Shown here one piece after another: positions 1 through 8,501 of a stretch of 33,970 nucleotides of DNA. The stretch is from Spirochaetaceae bacterium (GTDB taxonomy: Bacteria; Spirochaetota; Spirochaetia; SZUA-6; Bin103): NCBI GenBank assembly GCA_028820215.1, contig JAPPKD010000248.1, forward strand, positions 1 to 33,970, in the 5' to 3' direction. Under the pieces are notes generated by a model. It saw only the letters and a program-made list of their open reading frames with translations, ran no database searches and had not been told where the DNA came from. Position 1 is the stretch's first letter; every line of letters starts with the position of its first letter. The position numbers were made by a program, and so were the translations under genes.

Positions 1-146
1 AACAAATTCTTGGGGGGGGGGGTGTTTTTAAAACTGTGGGTGGGGTGGGTGGGCCCGCCCCTTTATCTGGGGGGTGGGGTGGTGGGGGGGGCCCCCGGCC
101 CCCCCCACCTCGCCTGCTACGCTCGACCACCCCTGCGAGGAGGGCC
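1..146. other. Low-complexity G/C-tract region before first gene
   Basis: The first ~110 bases are almost entirely G runs followed by C runs, including an 11-G homopolymer near 12-22 and four G-tracts separated by single T residues at 38-53 (GGGTGGGGTGGGTGGG), which fits the G-quadruplex pattern. No plausible coding sequence lies here: the open frame that continues upstream of the sialidase-like gene translates into Gly/Pro low-complexity sequence. Either this is a contig-end sequencing or assembly artefact (polyG) or a real G-quadruplex-forming leader. The artefact reading is favoured because the tracts sit exactly at the window edge and stop abruptly before normal coding DNA. A Shine-Dalgarno-like GAGGAGGG lies at about 137-144, just before the first gene. 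Confidence 0.6.
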
Positions 147-1280
147 ATGGCTGAGGAGAGAACCGACATACCGGGCGGCGGAGGCCTCCTGGATCCGGAC
201 TACACCGTCATCTATCACAACGACGATCGGAACCTGTACGTGGAAGGATGCGGACTGGCGAAGCTGCCCGACGGCGCGCTGATGGCGGTCGTGCCGGTGG
301 TGCCCAGCGCGAGCAAGGGCGGATGGGCGGCACGCCCGAGCACGACGCGCATCATGCGGAGCACCGACGCGGGGCGGACATGGAACCAGGTCTACGACCT
401 GCCGTTCTACACCGCGACTCCGTGGGTGCACGGCGGGGCCCTGTACCTGTTCGCGTCCTCCGCCGGCACCGCCTACCGCAACGACAACCTGTTCCTGCTC
501 CGCAGCGAGGACGGCGGCGTCTCCTGGACCGACCCCGTCCTGCTGTTCGCCGGCCACTACTGGAACTGCCCCACGGGAATGGTCATGCGGGACGGGCGCA
601 TCTATTGGGCGCTGTGCGAGTTCTACGGCTCCGCGGGAACCAGCCCGCGCGCACCGCGCGTGGTCGCAGGCGATCTGACCGATCCGCTCGCCCCGCGGTC
701 ATGGCGCATGTCGAACCGGCCGGAGTTTCCCGGAGTACCCGAAATGTTCCTCGGGCAGGGCGGGGATGGCTTCCGCGAGCCGTGGCTCGAGCAGAACGTG
801 ATCGAGGTCGAAGGTCGCCTGCGGGTCATCTGCCGGGTCAAGAACGGCACGGCGCTGATGGACGTGTGCGGCGTGCTGGATCTGGAGGACGACGGCACGT
901 CGCTCGACCTCCGCTTCAACCGGTTTCATCCGATGCCGGGCGGCCACCTGAAGTTCAGCATCGTCTACGACCCGGTTTCCCGCCTGTTCTGGACGCCGGC
1001 CAATCCGGGAACGAAATACGCTGACCGCCGGTACCTCATGCTGCTGCACAGCCTGGATGGGCTGCACTGGCTGCATGCCGGCCGCATCGCCGCCGCGGCT
1101 TCGCTGCAGCAGTCGTTCATGTACGGCGATTGCGTCGTGGACGGTGACGATCTGATCGTGGCGTCGCGCACGTCGAGTGGTGCGGACGGGATGCACAATG
1201 CCGACTATGCGACCTTTCACCGCATCGCCGACTTTCGCGGACTGGCGCTGCCGGGAATGACGGCGAACGGCGATCGTTGA
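147..1280 (+). CDS. Asp-box (BNR-repeat) sialidase-like protein
   Basis: This 377-residue protein is predicted to be a six-bladed beta-propeller of the sialidase/neuraminidase superfamily. Two clear Asp boxes (S-x-D-x-G-x-T/S-W) are visible at residues 72-79 (STDAGRTW) and 120-127 (SEDGGVSW). The open frame extends upstream to base 36, but ATG 147 is chosen because it follows a GAGGAGGG ribosome-binding site, and the upstream extension is low-complexity. No signal peptide is visible, so a cytoplasmic location is likely. The next gene begins 8 bases after its stop, so they are probably co-transcribed. The Asp box only defines the fold. A true sialidase needs an Arg triad and a Tyr/Glu pair, which I cannot confirm from sequence alone, and the substrate may be another glycan. 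Confidence 0.8.
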   Translation: MAEERTDIPGGGGLLDPDYTVIYHNDDRNLYVEGCGLAKLPDGALMAVVPVVPSASKGGWAARPSTTRIMRSTDAGRTWNQVYDLPFYTATPWVHGGALYLFASSAGTAYRNDNLFLLRSEDGGVSWTDPVLLFAGHYWNCPTGMVMRDGRIYWALCEFYGSAGTSPRAPRVVAGDLTDPLAPRSWRMSNRPEFPGVPEMFLGQGGDGFREPWLEQNVIEVEGRLRVICRVKNGTALMDVCGVLDLEDDGTSLDLRFNRFHPMPGGHLKFSIVYDPVSRLFWTPANPGTKYADRRYLMLLHSLDGLHWLHAGRIAAAASLQQSFMYGDCVVDGDDLIVASRTSSGADGMHNADYATFHRIADFRGLALPGMTANGDR

Positions 1281-1288
1281 GGGCGGGT

Positions 1289-2368
1289 ATGGAGTCACGG
1301 GAAGGGCTTGTCCGCAGGGTGAGCCGGAGGCGGACCTTCGGGTCCGAAGATGCGGGCGCCGCAGCGTGGAGCTGCTGCTTCCGGGGCGCGGACGGCTGGA
1401 TCTACCTGCACGGCGACCGGAAGTGCAGCCCCGACGGCAGCGAGGTGCTGGCACACACGGGCCCCTCGCTTGCGCCCATCACCCGAAGGCCTGAAGGTGC
1501 GACCCTGGTGCGGGACGGGCTGGTCTACGCCGCGGCCGGGCATCCCCGCTACCTCTCGCCGGGACGGTATGCGGCAAGCGCATGGCGCTCGCACGACGGT
1601 CTGGCGACGCTCGAAGAGGAGACGGTCGAGCTGCACGTGCCGGAGGGCGCCCGACCGGCCCAGGACCACACGTGGCACGGCGTCTACTTCTCGTCCAGCC
1701 GCGGGATCCTGACCCTCGCCGACGGCACGTGGCTGACGGCGATGACCGCCAGTTTCGAGGAAGACACGCTTGCGCCCACCGATCGGCAGAGCGCTCTGGA
1801 GACGAAGTACCGGAATCGGTCGATCGTGGTCTCCTCCACCGACGAAGGGCGCACGTGGCGCTACCGATCGACAATTGCGGCCCCGGTCGCCGGCGATCCG
1901 GTCGGGGAAGGCTTCGGGGAACCCACGATCGAACGGCTTGCCGACGGCAGGATCCTGTGCGTACTGCGCACCGGGCACTTCTCGCCGCTCCATGCGTGCT
2001 GGAGCAGCGACGATGCCGGGACGTGGAGCCCCCCGGTATACACCGGGTTCGACCGCGGCTGCTGCCCGAAGCTCACCCGGCTCGCGGACGGCCGCATCCT
2101 CCTGAACTACGGGGTGCGCTGGCCGCCGGGCTCGCGGCTCGATCAGAGTGGTCCCCGCTGGCAGGAACACTCGCTGCTCAAGCTGGCCGTCAGCGGCGAC
2201 GGTGGCGGCGACTGGGACGCGTGGCAGGTGGCGACCCTTCCCCCCGGACTGGGCTCGACCTATGCGACGATCATCGAGGTGGAGCCCAGCCTGCTGTTCT
2301 GCCAGGTCGACGGCTGGTACCTGCACGTGCACCTGGAGGCTGCGGATGGCGCAGAGCCGCATAGCTGA
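1289..2368 (+). CDS. Asp-box (BNR-repeat) sialidase-like protein
   Basis: This 359-residue beta-propeller protein has an Asp box at residues 183-190 (SSTDEGRTW region) and a degenerate one near 239-246 (SSDDAGTW). It also has a Glu-Pro pair at 211-212 followed by the pattern ERLADGRILCVLRTG, which is typical of exo-alpha-sialidase-like proteins at the conserved acidic position. The start could be TTG 1277, overlapping the previous stop, but ATG 1289 is preferred because of the GAGGGCGGG sequence just upstream. No signal peptide is seen. Its end overlaps the start of the GH3 gene by 23 bases, which indicates translational coupling in a three-gene plus-strand operon. The second, different propeller next to the first suggests that two related bonds or two anomers are handled. 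The exact substrate is unknown. Confidence 0.78.
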   Translation: MESREGLVRRVSRRRTFGSEDAGAAAWSCCFRGADGWIYLHGDRKCSPDGSEVLAHTGPSLAPITRRPEGATLVRDGLVYAAAGHPRYLSPGRYAASAWRSHDGLATLEEETVELHVPEGARPAQDHTWHGVYFSSSRGILTLADGTWLTAMTASFEEDTLAPTDRQSALETKYRNRSIVVSSTDEGRTWRYRSTIAAPVAGDPVGEGFGEPTIERLADGRILCVLRTGHFSPLHACWSSDDAGTWSPPVYTGFDRGCCPKLTRLADGRILLNYGVRWPPGSRLDQSGPRWQEHSLLKLAVSGDGGGDWDAWQVATLPPGLGSTYATIIEVEPSLLFCQVDGWYLHVHLEAADGAEPHS

Positions 2369-4400
2369 CCTGGTCGCCGCGCTGCGGCCGGAAGAGAAGG
2401 TGGCGCTCCTCATGCACGAGTCGCCGGCCGTTCCGCGGCTGGGCATCGACGCCTACGACTGGTGGAGCGAGTGCCTGCACGGCGTGGCGCGCGCCGGCGT
2501 CGCCACCGTCTTCCCGCAGGCCATCGCCCTGGCCGCCACCTTCGACACGGGGCTGGTGGCGGAGGTGTACGAGGCGGTCGCCGCCGAGGCGCTCTACAAG
2601 CACCGGCTCGCGGGCCGCCGCGAGCGCTACTGGGGCCTGACCTTCTGCACGCCGAACGTCAACATCTTTCGCGACCCGCGCTGGGGCCGCGGCCACGAGA
2701 CGTTCGGCGAGGATCCGTTTCTGACCAGCGCCATGGCGCGGGCCACCATCCGCGGCCTGCAGGGGCCGGACCCCGAGTCCCCGCGGGTCGCCGCCTGCGC
2801 CAAGCATTTTGCCGTGCACTCAGGCCCCGAAGCGCTCCGGCACGGCTTCGACGTTCCGGTCACGCCCAAGGACCTGCAGGAGACCTACCTGCCGGCGTTC
2901 AAGGCCTCGGTCGACGCCGGGGTCGCCGCGGTCATGCCGGCGTACAACGCCGTCAACGGCGTCCCGTGCTGCGCCAGTGACGAGCTGCTGCAGCGGACGT
3001 TGCGGGGCGACTGGGGCTTCCGGGGGCTGGTCATGAGCGACGCGTTCTCGATCGCCGACTGCCACCAGGGACACGGCTACACCCGCGACGAGGCCGAGTC
3101 GGCGGCGGCAGCGCTGCGCGCCGGCTGCGACCTGGAGATCGGCCGCTGCTACCGGTCGCTCACCGGCGCGCTGCAGCGGAACCTGATCGGCGAAGCCGAC
3201 GTCGACCGGTCGCTCACGCGCGTCCTGTCGCTCCGCGAGCGGCTGGGCGTGCTGGGTGACACGACCGCCTCCCCCGGCGCGGTCGACTTCGACGCGCACG
3301 CGGCCCTCAGCCGGCGGGCCGCCGCCGGCGCGATCACCCTGCTCAAGAACGGCGGCATCCTGCCGCTGCAGCGCGACGCCCGCCTGCTGGTCACCGGACC
3401 GCTCGCCGCGGACGTCCCGGTGCTGCTCGGCAACTACCACGGGATCAACCCGGCACTGACCACGGTCCTGGAAGGGATCGCCGGCGCGGTCGGCCACGCC
3501 GCCGCGGTGCAGTACCAGCCCGGCTGCGAGCTGCACGGCGACACCCGGGCCGGGATCGCGGCAGCTCGGCGCGTTGCCGCCAACGTCGACGTCGTGGTGG
3601 CCGTGGTCGGCATCAACAGCACGCTGGAAGGTGAGGAAGGCGCGGCGATGGGCTCGCAGGCGAACGGCGACCGCGCCGACATCGAGCTGCCGGCGGCGCA
3701 GCGCGAGTTGCTGGAAACGCTCCACGAGACCGGCACGCCGCTGGTCGTCGTGGTCGGCACCGGAAGCGCCCTGGCGCTGGGCCAGGCCGCGCGGCACGCC
3801 GACGCCGTGCTGTGCATGTGGTACCCGGGGCAGGCGGGCGGCCACGCGGTCGCCGACGTGCTGTACGGCGACGCCAATCCGGCGGGGCGGCTGCCGGTCA
3901 CCTTCTACGGCGCGACCGCCGACCTGCCGCCGTTCGACGACTACCGCATGGCGGGCCGCACCTACCGCTACTTCGCCGGAGAACCCGTCTTCCCGTTCGG
4001 GTTCGGCCTGAGCTACAGCACCTTCACGTACCGCAGGCTGGAATTGGGCGAGGACGCCATCTCGACCGGCGGCCGGCTGGCCCTCTCCTTCGAGATCGGC
4101 AATGACAGCGACATCGCCGGAGACGAGGTGATCCAGGTCTACTTCTCGGCCGAGGACGCCGGCGTCGATACGCCGCGGTGCCAGCTCGTCGGCTTCGAGC
4201 GCTGCCACTTCACGGGCCGCGAATCGAAGCGGTTCGAGCGAACGATTCCGGCCGACGCGCTGGGGCTGGTGGACGCGGACGGCCATCGGGCACCCCGTCC
4301 GGGACGCTACACCCTGTACGTGTCCGCCGGCGCGCCGGGACGCCGCGCACGGGCGCTCGGCGTCCCGCAGCTCAGCGCCCCCTTCGCGATCCGGGAGTAG
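2346..4400 (+). CDS. Glycoside hydrolase family 3 (beta-glucosidase/beta-xylosidase type)
   Basis: The 684-residue product has the three-domain GH3 layout: an N-terminal TIM barrel (about 20-280), an alpha/beta sandwich (about 320-530) and a fibronectin-III-like C-terminal domain (about 590-680). The catalytic nucleophile is predicted as D232 in GLVMSDAF. A candidate acid/base glutamate is E430 in TLEGEEG, followed by an Asp-Arg pair as in xylosidase-like members. Substrate-pocket motifs DPRWGRGHETFGEDP and CAKHF are intact. ATG 2346 is the first start whose translation matches the family N-terminus; the frame upstream of it is the antiparallel shadow of the previous gene. There is no signal peptide, so it probably acts on imported oligosaccharides, removing non-reducing-end beta-linked sugars. 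The family tells the fold and mechanism; the sugar specificity is not determined. It ends 3 bases from the convergent sulfatase gene. Confidence 0.93.
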   Translation: MAQSRIADLVAALRPEEKVALLMHESPAVPRLGIDAYDWWSECLHGVARAGVATVFPQAIALAATFDTGLVAEVYEAVAAEALYKHRLAGRRERYWGLTFCTPNVNIFRDPRWGRGHETFGEDPFLTSAMARATIRGLQGPDPESPRVAACAKHFAVHSGPEALRHGFDVPVTPKDLQETYLPAFKASVDAGVAAVMPAYNAVNGVPCCASDELLQRTLRGDWGFRGLVMSDAFSIADCHQGHGYTRDEAESAAAALRAGCDLEIGRCYRSLTGALQRNLIGEADVDRSLTRVLSLRERLGVLGDTTASPGAVDFDAHAALSRRAAAGAITLLKNGGILPLQRDARLLVTGPLAADVPVLLGNYHGINPALTTVLEGIAGAVGHAAAVQYQPGCELHGDTRAGIAAARRVAANVDVVVAVVGINSTLEGEEGAAMGSQANGDRADIELPAAQRELLETLHETGTPLVVVVGTGSALALGQAARHADAVLCMWYPGQAGGHAVADVLYGDANPAGRLPVTFYGATADLPPFDDYRMAGRTYRYFAGEPVFPFGFGLSYSTFTYRRLELGEDAISTGGRLALSFEIGNDSDIAGDEVIQVYFSAEDAGVDTPRCQLVGFERCHFTGRESKRFERTIPADALGLVDADGHRAPRPGRYTLYVSAGAPGRRARALGVPQLSAPFAIRE

Positions 4401-4403
4401 CGG

Positions 4404-5834
4404 TCACACGGCGGGAAGCGGCGCGTCGTCGCCGGTCTCCACCTGCCACAGGCGGATGCGCGCCGCCAGCTCGCGGACCCGGTCGCGCTGCGCCGGATCG
4501 TCGAAGCGGTTGGTCTCTTCGTACGGGTCGTCGTTCAGGTCGAACAGCTCCGACTGGTCGCCGGCGCACAGGTTCAGCTTCCAGCGGTCGCCGGTGACGA
4601 TGCTGCGCCACGGCAGCGTGGCCATGAGGTTCGTGACCGGGTTCCCCAGGTCGCGGTCGCCCACGCCGTTCCACTCCATGAACGCGGCATGCCGGCGCAG
4701 GTCGAGATCGCCGGTGAGGGCGCCCGCCAGGCTGCGGCCTGGAAGCGCCTCGGGCCGGGGCACGCCCGCCAGGTCCAGCAGCGTCGGCACCAGGTCGACG
4801 TGGCCGGTTACGCCGTCGATGCGCCTGAGGGTCCGCGTCAGCCACGGCACCGACAGCAGGAACGGGACCCGCGCCGACTCCTCGTAGAACGCGCGCTTGC
4901 CCATCATGCGGTGGTCGCCGAGCATCTCGCCGTGGTCGCTGGTGAAGGCGAAGATGGTGCGTTCCATCTGCCCGCTCTCCTCCAGGACGCTCACCATCCG
5001 CCCCACGGCGTCGTCGATGATCCTGACGTTGCCGTAGTAGTTGGCGCGCTGCGCAAGCAGGTCCGCGTCGTCCCGCCACGACTCGTCCGGCGCCCGCGGG
5101 TTGGGGTGATGGCCGGCCCGCGAGCGGTTGAACAGCGAGTGACCCTCGGGAGACGAACGGAACGTCGGGCGGTCCGGGATGGCCGACGCGTCGTACATGC
5201 CGTCGTACGGGCCGTGATGCGGCGGATGCGGCTCGAAGGTGCTGAACACCAGCAGCCAGGGGCGTTCGGCGTTGGCGCGGATGAAGCGCTCGGCATGGCC
5301 GGCCACGAAGGCCGCCATCTGGTGCTCGGGTCCCAGCGTGGAGCGTTGCGCGGGAGAGAAGATCAGCTCGCCTGCGGCGGAGCGGTCTTCCGGTTCGATG
5401 CCCTGCTCGCGCATCCAGTGGTAGTAGCTGGAGAACGGCAGACCGGGTCGCGTGTAGCGGTCGCGATGGTCGTCCTCGGTGCTCACCCACTCGTCGAAGC
5501 CGTGCTGGGGCTCCGAGTCGTCGCCCAGGTGCCACTTGCCGAAGTGGGCCGTGCGGTATTCGTCGGGAAGCATCTCGGCCAGGGACGCGATCCGGTCCGC
5601 CAGCTTGTCCCGATTGATGAGGCAGCCGTGGGTGTGCGGGTAGAGGCCGGTGACCAGCGAGCCGCGCGCCGGCGTGCAGACCGGCTGGGTGACGTACGTG
5701 TTCTCGAACACGAAGCTGCGCGCGGCCAGAGCGTCCTGGTGAGGGGAGCGGATCCACGGGTTGCCGTAGCAGGCCATGGTGTCGGTGCGCTGCTGGTCGC
5801 TGATGAACAGCAGAATGTTCGGCTGGCGGGGCAT
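4404..5834 (-). CDS. Arylsulfatase-family enzyme (formylglycine sulfatase)
   Basis: This 476-residue enzyme is a type I sulfatase. The formylglycine site is C53 in CTPARGSLVTG (C-x-P-x-R), which needs modification by a formylglycine-generating enzyme or anSME. Other active-site motifs are ISDQQR (metal Asp 13), HFGKWHLGD (Lys/His) and TSDHGEMLGDH (metal Asp/His). The open frame runs upstream to 6494 through the shadow of the next gene; ATG 5834 is chosen because MPRQPNILLFISD is the standard sulfatase N-terminus and a GAGG ribosome site lies about 9 bases ahead. No signal peptide is visible, so desulfation may follow import. It is the last gene of the long minus-strand transporter/enzyme run, 17 bases behind the oxygenase gene. 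The substrate is probably a sulfated mono- or oligosaccharide, by context. Confidence 0.9.
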   Translation of the reverse strand: MPRQPNILLFISDQQRTDTMACYGNPWIRSPHQDALAARSFVFENTYVTQPVCTPARGSLVTGLYPHTHGCLINRDKLADRIASLAEMLPDEYRTAHFGKWHLGDDSEPQHGFDEWVSTEDDHRDRYTRPGLPFSSYYHWMREQGIEPEDRSAAGELIFSPAQRSTLGPEHQMAAFVAGHAERFIRANAERPWLLVFSTFEPHPPHHGPYDGMYDASAIPDRPTFRSSPEGHSLFNRSRAGHHPNPRAPDESWRDDADLLAQRANYYGNVRIIDDAVGRMVSVLEESGQMERTIFAFTSDHGEMLGDHRMMGKRAFYEESARVPFLLSVPWLTRTLRRIDGVTGHVDLVPTLLDLAGVPRPEALPGRSLAGALTGDLDLRRHAAFMEWNGVGDRDLGNPVTNLMATLPWRSIVTGDRWKLNLCAGDQSELFDLNDDPYEETNRFDDPAQRDRVRELAARIRLWQVETGDDAPLPAV

Positions 5835-5851
5835 GGGAGTCGTCCTCGCGC

Positions 5852-6730
5852 TCAGCCGGCCACGCCGGCGCCGGGCCACGGGTCCAGGCCCAGCAGCCGG
5901 CGTCCCAGCTCGGTCAGCTTGGCCGGTCCCGGCTGCCGGAGCTCCCAGCCGCGCGGGTCGCCGGGCCAGCCCGAGGCCGGCTTCCGGGTACGCCAGGCGG
6001 TGATGCGCTCGTGGCGTTGCTCCTCGTCGTGCGGGCGCGCGGGGCTCATGGTGATGTACTGCGCCAGGCGCGGGCGGTCGGAGGTGTTGCGGCCGTTGCC
6101 GTGCGGGAGCAGCGAGTTCCAGATGAGGAGATCTCCCGCGCGGCCGGGGATCGAGCGCACCTCCAGTCCGGTCAGGTCCGGGACGCGCGGATTGCGGTCG
6201 GCGGGCTGCGTGCGCACCCACTCGGGGAAGCGCGCGGGAAAGCCGGGCACGCACTGGAAGCCGCCCTGGTCGGCGCCCGTGTCGGTCAGGTACAGCACGC
6301 CCTGCACCCTGAACGGCACGGGGTCCAGGTCGGTCTCGAGGTCCCAGTGGATGAACCCGGGATGCTGCCACGCCGGATCGTCCTCCCGCACCGGCGGCTT
6401 CATGTTGGCGCGGTCCAGGCTCACCTGGAGATGCGGCGTGCCCCAGATGTCCACGAACGCCTGGTACACCCGCGGGTGCTGGCGGTTGTTCCACAGCGCC
6501 TGGTGGTGGTAGACCTCCACCATCCCGGACTGCGACAGCGGCCCGACGTTGCCGGTGGTCTCGCGCGGCGGGATCCGGTACCAGCTCTCCGGGTCGTCGG
6601 GGTCCGCCCCCAGGAAGTCCCAGATCACGTCGATGACCGCCTGCAGGTTCGCAGGCGGCACCGCCTCCGGCACCACCACGTAGCCCTGCTCGCGGAAGAA
6701 GGTCAGGTCCGCCTCGCTCAATACGCCCAT
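5852..6730 (-). CDS. Phytanoyl-CoA dioxygenase (PhyH)-family Fe(II)/2-oxoglutarate oxygenase
   Basis: This 292-residue protein has the jelly-roll oxygenase signature: the iron ligands H128 and D130 in HWD, distal H210 in LLPHGNGRN, and a likely 2-oxoglutarate-binding R221 eleven residues later. These spacings match the PhyH family, in which the enzyme hydroxylates a small molecule with decarboxylation of 2-oxoglutarate. Many bacterial members do not act on phytanoyl-CoA, and here the position between a GH127-like glycosidase and a sulfatase suggests a sugar-linked or osmolyte substrate. The start ATG 6730 has an AGGAGG ribosome site that overlaps the stop codon of the preceding gene (13-base gap), indicating co-translation. 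The family assignment is firm; the substrate is inference only. Confidence 0.87.
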   Translation of the reverse strand: MGVLSEADLTFFREQGYVVVPEAVPPANLQAVIDVIWDFLGADPDDPESWYRIPPRETTGNVGPLSQSGMVEVYHHQALWNNRQHPRVYQAFVDIWGTPHLQVSLDRANMKPPVREDDPAWQHPGFIHWDLETDLDPVPFRVQGVLYLTDTGADQGGFQCVPGFPARFPEWVRTQPADRNPRVPDLTGLEVRSIPGRAGDLLIWNSLLPHGNGRNTSDRPRLAQYITMSPARPHDEEQRHERITAWRTRKPASGWPGDPRGWELRQPGPAKLTELGRRLLGLDPWPGAGVAG

Positions 6731-6743
6731 CGCACGCGTCCTC

Positions 6744-8462
6744 CTATGCTCCCGGCGCCGACGGCGTTCCTACCGCCGGAACCTCGACATCCATCAGGAA
6801 GTCCCGTCGGTCGCCCGCTCCGGCGACGCCGCGGAAGTGAGTCTCCGTCACCTCCGGATCGCTGAATGGTACCACCGGCAGCGGCACGTGCCGGCCATCG
6901 GGCAACTCGGCGTCGAGGATTCCGTGTCTGGCGCCATTCCGAGCCCGACACGTCGTCACGTCGGGCGCGGCGTCCGCGGGCGGCGCACCGTCATCGCCCA
7001 GCCCCGCTTCCGTCGTCGCATACAGCAGCGGCCCGCGCATGATCGCCACGCGGCCGCGCTGCCGCCGGAACCCGCGCACCAGGTGCCAGGGCATGGCGAA
7101 CGTGATCTCCACGCGGTCGGCCGGCTTCCAGGTACGGTCGATCGCGAACCAGCCGGGACCGTCCGCGGCCGACACCTCAACGCCGTTCACGGCCACGACC
7201 GCCGACTCCGCCCAGCCCGGCCGGCGCAGCCGCAGCGCGAAGCGGAGCGGTTCGGCCACGGCGATCTCGACCGCAGCCGTACCGCTCCACGGCAGGCCGC
7301 CGTGCACGCGGAGCTCGACCGCGGCGCCGCCGATCTCCGTCCGCAGCCGGCACGTCTCGTAGAGATCGAGCGCCACGCCATCGGCCGTCCTGCGGGCGAT
7401 CAGGGACGGCAGCTCCGCCACGATGCGCCGGTAGTTGCCGGGGCAGCAGTAGGTGTCGCGCGTGAACCAGAGCCGTGGGCCCGACGCGGGCGAGTAGTAG
7501 CGAATCCTGCGCCCGTCGGGACTGTTGGCGGCGAACAGGGCGTTGTACATCGCCCGCTCGATGAGGTCGGCATACCAGGAGTCGTCCGTGCGCCGCAGGA
7601 GGTGGCCGGCCCAGCGAATCAGGTACGCGGTCGCGCAGGTCTCGCCGTGCTTGCCGTCCATCCGCTGGTCGGAGTGCCAGCACTCCTCCTGTCCGCAGGT
7701 TCCGCTCACCGTCAGCCCACCGCCGCTGCGCAGGTAGCCCAGCGCGGCGGCGGTCGCCCGCGGCAGCGCGGCCCCTGCGCCGTTCCGGTACAGCTCGAGC
7801 TGCGCCAGGCAGCGTGCCAGGTAGGCGTAGGCGTGGCCGGCCACCACGCCCTCGCGCCCTTCGACGATCGGCTCGAACCAGTCGCGCACGCCCAGGTCGT
7901 CCTCCACGAAGCCGCGATAGGCGCGGTCGCCGGTCACCTCGCCCACCGCCAGCATGCCGCGATCGACCCCCAGGAGCACCATCGGGTGCCAGATGGCGCC
8001 GCCGCCGACCCGCCGCCAGCCACCGTCCGACAACCGCGGCAGCAGCCACGCGGCAAGGCGGCACGCGCCGTCGCGGGCGCCGGCGTCGCCGAACCACTTC
8101 CACGTCTCCGTGAGCGCCTGCAGCAGGTAGCCCTGCTCGTGCACGTCCCAGATGCCATGGGTGCGATGCTCGCCGGCAAGGATCCCGAGGTAGCCTGAGT
8201 CTTCCTGCGCCGCGAGCAGGCCGGCGGTCACCCGCTCTCGCAGCTCCGCCGCGGCGCCGCCGTACAGCCGCGCCACGCCGTTCAGGGCGGACAGCGTCTT
8301 GCCCATGCCGACGTAGCCGCCCGCCTCCCGGCGCTCCCGGAACGGCACCAGGAAATCCCGCTCCCAGTCCAGCCGGCTGAGATTGCCCTCCCAGAGAGCA
8401 TGCACGCGCTCGCCCAGATACCCGTCCGGTGCCAGGACATCGATGCCGCATGCGTGCGCCAT
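6744..8462 (-). CDS. GH127-like (DUF1680) beta-L-arabinofuranosidase
   Basis: The 572-residue product is predicted to be an (alpha/alpha)6 barrel followed by beta-sandwich segments. It carries the family hallmark cysteine pair C339-C340 in YCCPGN, and GETCATAY at 273-280, where E274 corresponds to the acid/base Glu and C276 to another metal Cys of characterised bifidobacterial HypBA1. A further Glu (259 or 260, in GQEECW) fits the fourth zinc ligand. GH127 enzymes release beta-L-arabinofuranose using a zinc-bound cysteine nucleophile. At 572 residues it is shorter than HypBA1 (about 650). There is no signal peptide. It follows the Opp-type ATPase gene by 39 bases in the same direction, which implies that the imported substrate carries arabinofuranose or a related sugar. 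Specificity within GH127/GH146-type families cannot be settled by reading. Confidence 0.85.
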   Translation of the reverse strand: MAHACGIDVLAPDGYLGERVHALWEGNLSRLDWERDFLVPFRERREAGGYVGMGKTLSALNGVARLYGGAAAELRERVTAGLLAAQEDSGYLGILAGEHRTHGIWDVHEQGYLLQALTETWKWFGDAGARDGACRLAAWLLPRLSDGGWRRVGGGAIWHPMVLLGVDRGMLAVGEVTGDRAYRGFVEDDLGVRDWFEPIVEGREGVVAGHAYAYLARCLAQLELYRNGAGAALPRATAAALGYLRSGGGLTVSGTCGQEECWHSDQRMDGKHGETCATAYLIRWAGHLLRRTDDSWYADLIERAMYNALFAANSPDGRRIRYYSPASGPRLWFTRDTYCCPGNYRRIVAELPSLIARRTADGVALDLYETCRLRTEIGGAAVELRVHGGLPWSGTAAVEIAVAEPLRFALRLRRPGWAESAVVAVNGVEVSAADGPGWFAIDRTWKPADRVEITFAMPWHLVRGFRRQRGRVAIMRGPLLYATTEAGLGDDGAPPADAAPDVTTCRARNGARHGILDAELPDGRHVPLPVVPFSDPEVTETHFRGVAGAGDRRDFLMDVEVPAVGTPSAPGA

Positions 8463-8501
8463 GGGCCGCCGAGTCTACCAGCCCTCGATCCCGTTCGCGC
8501 C

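Noticed and set aside
2820..4286. A 488-codon minus-strand open frame
   Set aside because: It is antisense to the GH3 gene; low-complexity Val/Arg/Asp-rich sequence typical of GC-rich shadows.
4689..6512. A 607-codon plus-strand open frame
   Set aside because: It is antisense to the sulfatase and the PhyH-like gene, both with intact catalytic motifs, and has no recognisable domain.
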